Of a DNA stretch of 64,000 nucleotides, positions 1 through 7,105 are shown one piece after another. The notes beneath the pieces are model-generated. The model searched no databases. It saw only the letters and a list, made by a program, of their open reading frames with translations, and was not told where the DNA came from. Where the stretch lies: the NCBI RefSeq assembly GCF_021172045.1, contig NZ_CP087164.1:682001-746000 (forward strand). Direction: 5' to 3'. A program made the translations under genes and the position numbers. The number at the start of each line of letters is the position of its first letter. Within the stretch, counting starts at the first letter, position 1. Source of the stretch: Capillimicrobium parvum. GTDB lineage: Bacteria > Actinomycetota > Thermoleophilia > Solirubrobacterales > Solirubrobacteraceae.

Positions 1-566
1 TCCTCCTGATGCGACTGGGTGACGACGTTGTATCCGTTGTTCTCCATCACGAAGACGACGGGCAGCTTCCACAGCGACGCGATGTTGAGCGTCTCGTGGA
101 AGGAGCCCTGCTTGGAGGCGCCGTCTCCGAAGAAGCTGAGGACGACGTCGCCGTCGCCGCGGATCTGCGCGGCGTAGGCGGCGCCGGCCGCGTGGGGGAT
201 GCCCTGTCCCACGATGCCCGACGTGCCGAGGAAGCCGCGGCTGACGTCGGTGAGGTGCATGGAGCCGCCGATGCCCTTGCAGATGCCGTCGGCGCGGCCG
301 TAGATCTCGGCCATGAGCGCCTTCGTGGGCGTGCCGAGCGTGATCGGGTAGCCGTGGCAGCGGTACGTCGTGAGGACCTGGTCTGATTCGCGCAGCGCTG
401 ACAGGGACCCCACGATCGACGCCTCGACGCCGTCGGCCAGGTGCGTGTGGCCGCGGATGACGCCGGGGTGCTCCTCGAAGGTGCGCTTCACGCGCTCCTC
501 GAACTCGCGGATGCGCACCATCTGCGTGAACATCCAGATCAGCCGGTCTCGGTCAAGCTGCGCCAT
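1..566 (-). CDS. TPP-dependent 2-oxo acid/acetoin dehydrogenase E1 alpha subunit (partial)
   Basis: N-terminal 188 residues of an E1 alpha chain; the rest lies left of the window. E1 alpha/beta pairs use thiamine diphosphate to decarboxylate a 2-oxo acid or cleave acetoin and pass the acyl group to a lipoyl E2. Visible family marks are the early RIREFEE helix, a YRCHGYP segment, GGSMHL, and the TPP/Mg motif starting GDGA (about residue 146) and ending ENN. Start ATG 566 lies two bases after the stop of the upstream isomerase gene, with AGAGGT as ribosome site, so the two are translationally coupled. The motif string is closest to acetoin-type E1 alpha (AcoA), but substrate cannot be fixed without the beta and E2 genes. 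Confidence 0.85.
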   Translation of the reverse strand, partial: MAQLDRDRLIWMFTQMVRIREFEERVKRTFEEHPGVIRGHTHLADGVEASIVGSLSALRESDQVLTTYRCHGYPITLGTPTKALMAEIYGRADGICKGIGGSMHLTDVSRGFLGTSGIVGQGIPHAAGAAYAAQIRGDGDVVLSFFGDGASKQGSFHETLNIASLWKLPVVFVMENNGYNVVTQSHQE

Positions 567-568
567 GG

Positions 569-1450
569 TCAGGCCACCTCTGCGCTGGATCCGCTGAATT
601 GGGCGGCGGTCGTCTCGTACGCCCGCCGGAAGATCTCGGGCATCGGGCGGTTGCGCAGGTCCTCGGAGAGCACCTCGACGCCCCAAGGGCCCGGGTAGCC
701 GATGTCGCGGCATACCTCGACGTAGCCGCGGATGTCGAACTCGCCCTCGCCTGGCAGCCGGCGGTGGTTGACGACCTCGTCGATCGGATCGTCCATGTCG
801 GCGAACCGGCCGTCGGACAGCTCGACCCAGCCGATCTGCTGCGCGGAGAAGCGGCGCAGGTCGCCGGGGGCGATGCCGAGCTTGCTCATGTGCCAGGTGT
901 CGACGGCCACCGCGCCGTTGCCGGCGCCCGCCGTCCCGAGGAGCGCGAGCGCGCTGTCGACGTCGTGCACGTTGACGTCGAAGGGCATGAACTCGTAGAC
1001 GATGCGCGCGTCCGTGCGGGTCGCGGCGTCGGCGCACAGCTCGGCGAAGCGCTCGGCCAGCTTGGCGGGCTCGCACGGCGTGCCGGGGATGTTGCCGACC
1101 TTGATGTGGTGCGGCCCGAGGACCTCCGCCGCGTCGAAGAGCAGGCGGCGGGTCGCGTCGGACGCGATGCGCCGCTCGTCGCCGGGATCCACGAACCAGT
1201 CCTGCAGGAACTCGAGCTCGAGCTGCGTGAGGCCGTGGTCGTCGAGCAGGGCCTTGAGGTCGCTCAGCGTGCGGGTCTCGAGGATGTGCTCGAGGTCGGC
1301 ATGCCAGAGGCCGATGCCGGCGAAACCGGCACGCTCCGCCTCCGCGCAGCGATCCGCGATGTCGAACAGGCTCCATTCACGGCCGGTGTGAACCTCGACC
1401 GGACCCGACAACGTCCAATACAAGCCGAGCAGCTCGGTGCGCTCGCCCAT
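569..1450 (-). CDS. Sugar phosphate isomerase/epimerase-like TIM-barrel protein
   Basis: 293 residues, typical of the xylose-isomerase-like TIM barrel / AP endonuclease 2 family, which binds a divalent metal and isomerises or epimerises sugars, inositol derivatives or keto acids. Barrel segments seen include GIGLWHADLE, LELEFLQDW, HIKVGN, IVYEFMPF, VAVDTWHM, WVELSDG and GVEVLSE; the conserved acidic and histidine positions (E of YEF, D and H of DTWH, E of VEVL) are suitable metal ligands. ATG 1450 has GGAGAGGAGG upstream. It is first in an operon with the E1 alpha gene and has its own promoter region at 1471-1538. Substrate unknown. Confidence 0.8.
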   Translation of the reverse strand: MGERTELLGLYWTLSGPVEVHTGREWSLFDIADRCAEAERAGFAGIGLWHADLEHILETRTLSDLKALLDDHGLTQLELEFLQDWFVDPGDERRIASDATRRLLFDAAEVLGPHHIKVGNIPGTPCEPAKLAERFAELCADAATRTDARIVYEFMPFDVNVHDVDSALALLGTAGAGNGAVAVDTWHMSKLGIAPGDLRRFSAQQIGWVELSDGRFADMDDPIDEVVNHRRLPGEGEFDIRGYVEVCRDIGYPGPWGVEVLSEDLRNRPMPEIFRRAYETTAAQFSGSSAEVA

Positions 1451-1470
1451 GCGACCTCCTCTCCGTCGAT

Positions 1471-1538
1471 GCTGACGGTACGGGGGGCGCGCCGTCGGGG
1501 CAGGTCTACGAGCGCTGGCTTTCTTGTCTTTTCGTGCG
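1471..1538 (-). promoter_or_regulatory. Activator-type promoter, copy 1 of a twin architecture
   Basis: On the minus strand a bipartite box reads CGCACG (1533-1538), six variable bases, then CAAGAAAGCCAGCGCT (1511-1526). Thirty bases later comes TACCGTCAGC (1471-1480), whose TACCGT is a TAnnnT -10 element. No good -35 hexamer is visible, as expected for an activator-dependent promoter. The same box, spacing and -10 occur at 6813-6876. Likely drives the isomerase/E1 alpha operon; the AraC regulator at 2314-3339 is the obvious candidate ligand (inference). Confidence 0.6.
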
Positions 1539-1549
1539 CGACGCCGGCG

Positions 1550-2317
1550 CTACCAGCCGGCCACGGATGCGGCGTCCACCGGCATCGCCACGCCGGTCAC
1601 GAACGACGCCTGATCCGAGCACAGCCAGACGACGGCGGCCGCCACCTCGGCGGGGTCGCCGGGGCGCGACATCGCCTGCGGCGAGAGGATCTCGGCCTGG
1701 CGGTCAGGGGGCAGCTCGGACATGAGCGGGGTCATGATCGCCCCCGGGCAGACGGCGTTGACGCGGATGCCGTCGTCGGCGTACTCGATGGCCGCGTTCT
1801 TCGTCAGGCCGAGGATGCCGTGCTTCGTCGCCGCGTAGGCGCCGAGCATGTGCACGCCGCGCAGGCCCGCGTTCGACGACGTGTTGACGATCGCGCCGCG
1901 CGCCGGCGGGTCGTTGGCCAGCATCGCCCGGATCTGGTGCTTCATGCCGAGGAACGTGCCGCGCAGGTTGACGGCGACGACGCGGTCGAAGTCCTCGTCG
2001 CTCGTCTCGGCCAACGGCGCGTGGACGCCGATGCCGGCGTTGTTGTGCGCGTAGTCGATGCGCCCCCAGCGCTGCACGACGCGCGCGACCAGCGCCTCGC
2101 CGTCCGCGGCCAGCGCGACGTCGCAGGCGGCGAACTCCGCATCGCCGCCGGCGGCGCGGATCATCGCTGCGGTCTCCTCGCCGGCGGCCCGCGCCGACTC
2201 GAGGTCGGCGACGAGGACGCCCGCGCCCTCCTCGCCGAAGCGCAGCGCGCAGGCGCGGCCGATGCCGCTCGCCGCGCCCGTGACGAGCCCGGCCCGGCCC
2301 TCCATCAGCCCGCTCAT
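1550..2317 (-). CDS. Short-chain dehydrogenase/reductase (SDR)
   Basis: 255 residues, the normal length of a classical SDR. Cofactor-binding TGAASGIG is at about residues 13-20, the NNAG motif follows in YAHNNAGIG, the catalytic serine is in NTSSNAG, and the YAATK active-site Tyr/Lys pair is present. The Asp in VADLES after beta-2 favours NAD(H). It ends with the usual SDR tail (FVTGVAMPVDA). ATG 2317 overlaps the AraC stop in an ATGA junction, so it is translated from the AraC transcript. Likely oxidises a secondary alcohol or sugar intermediate of the pathway encoded around it; substrate not determinable. Confidence 0.85.
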   Translation of the reverse strand: MSGLMEGRAGLVTGAASGIGRACALRFGEEGAGVLVADLESARAAGEETAAMIRAAGGDAEFAACDVALAADGEALVARVVQRWGRIDYAHNNAGIGVHAPLAETSDEDFDRVVAVNLRGTFLGMKHQIRAMLANDPPARGAIVNTSSNAGLRGVHMLGAYAATKHGILGLTKNAAIEYADDGIRVNAVCPGAIMTPLMSELPPDRQAEILSPQAMSRPGDPAEVAAAVVWLCSDQASFVTGVAMPVDAASVAGW

Positions 2318-3339
2318 GCGACGGCGGTGACGGCCGATCCGCGCACGTCGCTGGGGCTGACGCCGAACTCGCGCTTGAACACGCGCGAGAAGTGCGCGGC
2401 GTCGCGGAAGCCCCAGCGGAACGCGATCTCGGTGACCGACCCGCCGCTCGGCGCCTGCAGGTCCTCCATGCAGCGGGTCAGGCGCTCGTGGCGCACGAGG
2501 CCCGCGACCGACTCGTCGCAGTCCTCGAACACGGCGTGCAGCGCGCGCACCGAGATGGCGTGCGCCCGCGCGATCGACTCCGGCCCGAGGGCCGGGTCGC
2601 GCAGGTGCGAGTGCACGTAGCGGCGGATCTCGGCGCGCAGCGCGGCGCGCCGGGACTCGCGGCTCGTGGGCACGCCGGGCTCGACCGCGGCGCGCAGGAG
2701 CTCCAGCGCGGCGTCGGCGGCGGCGACGCCGGCCGGGGTGTCGAGCTCGGGCAGCTCGAGGGCGAGCGCGTTGAGATAGCGGACGAGCAGGCGCGCCGGC
2801 GCGCTGTCCCTCAGCGGCGGCAGGTCCTCGATCTCCTCGAAGCGCGGGCAGACCGCCAGGACCCGGTCGCGCGGGAAGAGGAGCGTGCGCTTCTGGAACG
2901 GCTCGACGACCTCGACCTCGACCGGCTGCCAGCCGTTCCAGATGATCATGTCCCCGGGGTGGAGCTCGATGGGCCCCTGGCCGGGAGCGCGGACCGCCTC
3001 GACGCCCTTGCGCAGCACCTGGAAGCCGACGACCGGCGTCGTCTGGTCGCCCACCAGGTCGTCGTCGCGGTGGCCGAGCCAGGGCGACGAGGCGCAGTCG
3101 ACGAGCGCGAGGCCGCCGAAACGGCGGCGCGTGACCGCCGCCGAGAAGTCCTCGGGGGTGTGCGACGTGGAGGACACGTCGAACCGCAGGTGCGTCGCCG
3201 CAAGGACGTCGGACCACTCGTCGAGCGCCGTGGGATCGGGCACGCCGCGGACCTGCCAGCGCTCCGCGTCGTGGGACGCGCCGCCGACCGGTGCAGCCGG
3301 TGCCTGCTCATGAACCAGCAGGGCCCACCTCTCCTCCAT
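2314..3339 (-). CDS. AraC-family transcriptional regulator
   Basis: 341 residues. The N-terminal ~210 residues resemble the AraC_binding_2 type sensor domain found in FeaR-like activators of amine and aromatic catabolism (GHRDDD, LHPGDMIIWNG segments). The C-terminal ~100 residues form a double helix-turn-helix, ending with the characteristic AFRWGFRDAAHFSRVFKREF segment and GVSP. A TAGCAT -10 lies at 3362-3367 on the minus strand and an inverted pair GAAACC/GGTTTC (3371-3376, 3390-3395) sits around the expected -35. It is co-transcribed with the SDR. Flanking catabolic units carry a shared promoter box, making local activation likely. Confidence 0.88.
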   Translation of the reverse strand: MEERWALLVHEQAPAAPVGGASHDAERWQVRGVPDPTALDEWSDVLAATHLRFDVSSTSHTPEDFSAAVTRRRFGGLALVDCASSPWLGHRDDDLVGDQTTPVVGFQVLRKGVEAVRAPGQGPIELHPGDMIIWNGWQPVEVEVVEPFQKRTLLFPRDRVLAVCPRFEEIEDLPPLRDSAPARLLVRYLNALALELPELDTPAGVAAADAALELLRAAVEPGVPTSRESRRAALRAEIRRYVHSHLRDPALGPESIARAHAISVRALHAVFEDCDESVAGLVRHERLTRCMEDLQAPSGGSVTEIAFRWGFRDAAHFSRVFKREFGVSPSDVRGSAVTAVA

Positions 3340-3426
3340 CCGGACCTTCAGACCGATTCCGATGCTAGCCGAAACCGGTGCGAATGTCAGGTTTCCGTTG
3401 ATCGGCGCCCGTCCCGGGCTCCGCGC

Positions 3427-4926
3427 TCAGAAGGGGAAGGCCCGCGCCCGGTCGCGCGCGGTGCGCCACTGCCACTCCGTCCACAGGTCGAGGCTGGCGA
3501 CCCCGCCGAAGCGGGCGCCGTTGCTCGACGCCCCGAAGCCGCCGAAGGGGGCCGGGGGTTCCTCGTTGACCGTCTGATCGTTGACGTGGACCATGCCCGC
3601 CTTCAGCCGGTCGGCCACGCGGGCCGCGCGGTCCGGTGAGCCCGACTGCACGGCGGCCGACAGCCCGTACTCGGTCGCGTTGGCCAGCGCGACCGCCTCA
3701 TCGTCGTCGGAGAACGGCACGACGGGCGCGACCGGGCCGCAGATCTCCTCCGCGAACGCGGGCATGCCCGGGATGACGTCGGCGAGCACCGTCGGCGGGA
3801 AGAACGGGCCGTCCGGCTTGCCGCCCGCCAGCGCCGCCGCGCCCTGCGCGATGCTCTCGTCGACGATCCGCTGCACGCGGTCGACCTGCCGCTGGTTGAT
3901 GATCGGGCCGAGCGCCACGTCCTCGGTCGCCGGGTTGCCGACGGCCAGCCGGCGGGCGCGGGCGACGAGCGCGTCGAGGTAAGCCTCGGTGATGCTCTCG
4001 TGCACGAGGTGGCGGCTCGCCGCCAGGCAGATCTGGCCCTGGTGCAGGAACGACGCCCAGGCCCCCGCGGACGCGGCGACGTCGACGTCGGCGTCGTCGA
4101 GGACGACGAACGCGCTGTTGCCGCCGAGCTCGAGCACGGTCCGCTTCAGCGTGCGCCCCGCCGCCTGACCCACCTCGCGCCCGGTGGCCGTGGAGCCCGT
4201 GAACGAGATCATCCGCACGTGCGGGTCCTCGGCCAGCGCCTGGCCGGCGTCGGCGCCGCCGGCGAACGCATGCAGGACGCCGTCGGGCAGGCCGGCCTCC
4301 TCGAGAAGGCGGGCGACGATCACGCCGCCGCTGACCGGCGTGTTCGGGTCGGCCTTGAGCACCACCGCGTTGCCGAGCGCGAGCGCGGGGGCGATCGAGC
4401 GCATCGCGAGGACGAGGGGGATGCTCCACGGGCAGATGACGCCGACGACGCCCACCGGCACGCGCCGGGCGGTGCTCGAGCGCCCGGGCGTCAGCGACGG
4501 CAGCACCAGGCCGAGCGGATGCGCGACGAGTGCTGCGGCCTGGTCGAGCTGGCCGACGGACGCGGTGATCTCCTGCGTCGCCCTGGCCGGGGTTGCGCCG
4601 GTCTCACGCACCACCCAGCCTTCGATCTCGGGACGGTGGCGTTCGAGCAGCCCGGCGGCGCGGCGGATGACGGCGACGCGCTCGACCAGCGGCGTCTCCG
4701 CCCACGCGCGCTGCGCCCGGGCGGCGACCGCGGTCGCCGCGGCCACGGTCGTCGCGTCCGCCGCGCCGGCGAGGCCGAGCACGTCGCCCGTCGCTGGCTC
4801 GACGACCTCGAGCGCCATCGGCGCGTCGACCCAGCCGCCGCTGAACACCCGCCCCATCCAGCGGCGCGGGTCGAGCAGGACGCCGGTCCGCTCGCTCGCG
4901 CGAGGCGGCTCGGTCGTGGCGCCCAT
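3427..4926 (-). CDS. Aldehyde dehydrogenase, benzaldehyde dehydrogenase-like
   Basis: 499 residues, a full-length NAD(P)-dependent ALDH. General-base Glu266 sits in LELGGN and nucleophile Cys300 in HQGQICLAA; the PWSIPL and FTGSTATGREVG cofactor segments are intact. The N-terminal block (WMGRVFSGGWVD) and overall order look like XylC-type benzaldehyde dehydrogenases, but aliphatic aldehydes remain possible. Start ATG 4926 follows the GMC oxidoreductase stop by ten bases, so alcohol oxidation (GMC) and aldehyde oxidation (this enzyme) are probably consecutive steps in one operon. Confidence 0.88.
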   Translation of the reverse strand: MGATTEPPRASERTGVLLDPRRWMGRVFSGGWVDAPMALEVVEPATGDVLGLAGAADATTVAAATAVAARAQRAWAETPLVERVAVIRRAAGLLERHRPEIEGWVVRETGATPARATQEITASVGQLDQAAALVAHPLGLVLPSLTPGRSSTARRVPVGVVGVICPWSIPLVLAMRSIAPALALGNAVVLKADPNTPVSGGVIVARLLEEAGLPDGVLHAFAGGADAGQALAEDPHVRMISFTGSTATGREVGQAAGRTLKRTVLELGGNSAFVVLDDADVDVAASAGAWASFLHQGQICLAASRHLVHESITEAYLDALVARARRLAVGNPATEDVALGPIINQRQVDRVQRIVDESIAQGAAALAGGKPDGPFFPPTVLADVIPGMPAFAEEICGPVAPVVPFSDDDEAVALANATEYGLSAAVQSGSPDRAARVADRLKAGMVHVNDQTVNEEPPAPFGGFGASSNGARFGGVASLDLWTEWQWRTARDRARAFPF

Positions 4927-4936
4927 CAGTCCGGGC

Positions 4937-6547
4937 TCACGCGGCGCCCGACGCCGCGGCGGCCCGGCGGCCCGCCCGGATGAGGTCGGCGGCCTTCTCG
5001 GCGATCATGATCGTGGGGGCGTTCGTGTTGCCGCGGGTGACCGACGGCATCACCGACGCGTCGACCACGCGCAGGCCCTCGACGCCGTAGACCCGCAGCT
5101 CTGGGTCGACGACCTGGCCCATCGCGCACGTGGACGTCGGGTGGTAGACGGTCTGGGCGACGCGCCGGACGAAGGCGAGGACGTCGTCGTCGGAGTCGGA
5201 GTCGGGCACGCGGAACGGCTCGCGCTCGATGGCCTTCAGCGGCGCCTGGCGCGCGATCTCCATGGCGATCCGGACGCCGGCGATCATGCTCTGCCGGTCC
5301 TCCTCGGTCGTCAGGTAGTTGTGCAGGATGCGCGGCTTGGAGTCCGGCAGCGGCGCGCGCAGCATGACCTTGCCGCGGCTGGTGGGCTTCGCGCCGAGCG
5401 GACCGAACGTGTAGGCGTGGTCGTGGGGCGGCGTGAGCCCCTCGTCGTAGAAGAGCGCGGGGGCGAAGTGGAACTGGATGTCGGGCGCGTCGAGCCCGGG
5501 CCGCGTGCGGACGAACGCGCCCGCCTCGGGGATGTTCGAGCTCAGCGGGCCGCGGCCCTCCTGCTCGAGGAGGGCGATGTTCTCCGGCGTCATCGCGGTC
5601 AGCAGCGACTCCTCGTCAGTGAGGAAGTTCAGCTGCGTCATGAGGTGGTCCTGCAGGTTCTCGCCGACGGGGAGATCCTCGCGCACGTCGATCTGCATGA
5701 GCTCGAGGTCGCCCGCGGGCCCGATCCCCGACAGCATCAGCAGCACGGGCGTCTGGTAGGCGCCCGCGCAGACGATCACCTCGCGCTCGGCGCGCACGAC
5801 GCTGACCCGGCCGAGCCGGGAGATCTCGACGCCCGCGGCCCGATCGCGCTCGAAGACGATCCGCAGCGCCAGCGCGTCGGTGATGACGTCGAGGTTCGGG
5901 CGCTCCATCGCCGGATGCAGGTAGGCCACCGCCGCGCTGCAGCGCAGGCCGCCTCGCTGCGTGAGCTGGAAGCGGCCCACGCCCTCCTGGCGCGCGCCGT
6001 TGAGGTCCGGGTTGTGCTCGTGGCCCGCCTCCACCGCGGCCTGGACCATCGTGTCGACGAGCGGGTGCATCGAGCGGCTCTCGGACACGCTCAGCGGGCC
6101 GCCGACGCCGTGGAAGGCGTCCTCGCCGCGCTCGTTGTCCTCCGCGCGCTTGAAGTACGGCAGGACGTCGTCGTAGCCCCAGCCCTCGCAGCCCTGCTCG
6201 GCCCACTCGTCGTAGTCGCGCCGGTTGCCGCGGATGTAGATCATCGCGTTGATCGAGCTCGAGCCGCCGAGGACGCGGCCGCGGGGGAGGTACAGGCGCC
6301 GGCCGCCGAGCCCGGGCTCGGGCTCGCCGTAGAGGTCCCAGTCGACGCTCGACTTGAACAGGGCGGGAAAGGCCATCGGCGTGTGGATCTCCGGGGCGCT
6401 GTCCGCGCCGCCGGCCTCGACGACCGCCACGCGGACGTCCGGGTCCTCCGTGAGCCGCGCGGCGAGCACGCAGCCCGCGGAGCCCGCGCCGACGATCACG
6501 TAGTCGTGGACCGGCCGCTCGGCCGGCTCAGAAGCCTCTGATGACAA
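4937..6547 (-). CDS. GMC-family FAD-dependent alcohol/choline oxidoreductase
   Basis: 536 residues, normal GMC length. The N-terminal dinucleotide fold VIVGAGSAGCVLAARL is at about 17-32, followed by the GMC signatures PRGRVLGGSSSINAMIY and GIGPAGDL. The active-site His is in YHPTSTCAMG (about 468) and the second catalytic position in TRGNTNAPT. Such enzymes (choline, polyethylene glycol and other alcohol dehydrogenases) oxidise a primary alcohol to the aldehyde with FAD. The only sensible start is TTG 6547, which overlaps the end of the alcohol dehydrogenase relic by 20 bases. Pairing with an ALDH and an AraC regulator recalls polymer- or aromatic-alcohol catabolic operons; the substrate is not known. 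Confidence 0.85.
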   Translation of the reverse strand: MSSEASEPAERPVHDYVIVGAGSAGCVLAARLTEDPDVRVAVVEAGGADSAPEIHTPMAFPALFKSSVDWDLYGEPEPGLGGRRLYLPRGRVLGGSSSINAMIYIRGNRRDYDEWAEQGCEGWGYDDVLPYFKRAEDNERGEDAFHGVGGPLSVSESRSMHPLVDTMVQAAVEAGHEHNPDLNGARQEGVGRFQLTQRGGLRCSAAVAYLHPAMERPNLDVITDALALRIVFERDRAAGVEISRLGRVSVVRAEREVIVCAGAYQTPVLLMLSGIGPAGDLELMQIDVREDLPVGENLQDHLMTQLNFLTDEESLLTAMTPENIALLEQEGRGPLSSNIPEAGAFVRTRPGLDAPDIQFHFAPALFYDEGLTPPHDHAYTFGPLGAKPTSRGKVMLRAPLPDSKPRILHNYLTTEEDRQSMIAGVRIAMEIARQAPLKAIEREPFRVPDSDSDDDVLAFVRRVAQTVYHPTSTCAMGQVVDPELRVYGVEGLRVVDASVMPSVTRGNTNAPTIMIAEKAADLIRAGRRAAAASGAA

Positions 6548-6805
6548 CCTTCATCACCTCGCTGGGGTTCTCGATGGCGAAGGCGAGCGCTTCGCCCGTC
6601 CGGTCCAGGGGGAACTCGTGGGGGCCCTGGATCACCGGCATGCGCACTCCGACGTACTCGAGGTGCCCCTCGACCAGGTGCAGGTCGGACCCGCAGAGGC
6701 CCACCACGTCGGGTCGCACCACGACCTCACCGGGGCCGGGGCCGCCGGTTCCGGCACGTCGCGGATGTCGACGGAGCCGATCGCCTGGGTCACCGCAGCT
6801 CTCAC
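6528..6805 (-). pseudogene. Zinc-type alcohol dehydrogenase relic (frameshift plus internal deletion)
   Basis: From GTG 6805 the reading frame gives MRAAVTQAIGSVDIRDVPEP, a normal start of a medium-chain zinc alcohol/polyol dehydrogenase. A one-base shift near 6735 then moves the homology to another frame, giving GPGEVVVRPDVVGLCGSDLH with the zinc-ligand Cys. After MPVIQG the text jumps directly to a C-terminal end (FPLDRTGEALAFA, then EVMKVVIRG), so most of the ~340-residue enzyme is missing. A TACCGT -10 lies seven bases before the GTG, so the relic still sits behind a live-looking promoter that probably now serves the GMC/ALDH genes. Confidence 0.8.
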
Positions 6806-6812
6806 TGAGCCG

Positions 6813-6876
6813 ACGGTAGACCCGCCGCGGCGCGCGAGCCAGTCCCCCAGCGCTGGCTTTCTTGCCGATACGTGCG
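6813..6876 (-). promoter_or_regulatory. Activator-type promoter, copy 2 of the twin architecture
   Basis: Minus-strand CGCACG (6871-6876), six variable bases, CAAGAAAGCCAGCGCT (6849-6864), then exactly the same 30-base gap as at 1471-1538 before TACCGTCGGC (6809-6818). The -10 TACCGT is 6813-6818. It lies seven bases before GTG 6805, so the transcript would be leaderless for the relic and carry the GMC and ALDH genes downstream. Sequence between the elements is not conserved, so the box and -10 are the constrained parts. Confidence 0.6.
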
Positions 6877-7105
6877 TCGGCCCACGAAGCCCGACCCACC
6901 CGGCGGGTCGAACACCACGAAGTGCCGCGGACGCCCGACCGCCGCGCCGCCGCTCGCCACGCTGACGCGGCGGTTCGCTCGCGACCCGAACGCGCGGCGA
7001 TTCCGCCCCCGGACCGTTCGGACAGGGCCGGTCCCGCCCGTTGGAAGGGGGAAGTCCAGCCGATCGGGAGGCGGCTCACCCCATGCGCGAGACGAGGATG
7101 GGCCG

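Noticed and set aside
599-2620. 673-codon plus-strand open frame opposite the isomerase and SDR genes
   Set aside because: Composition is Arg/Ala/Val/Asp runs typical of the antisense frame of high-GC genes; homology is on the minus strand. Many similar long frames across the window were dropped for the same reason.
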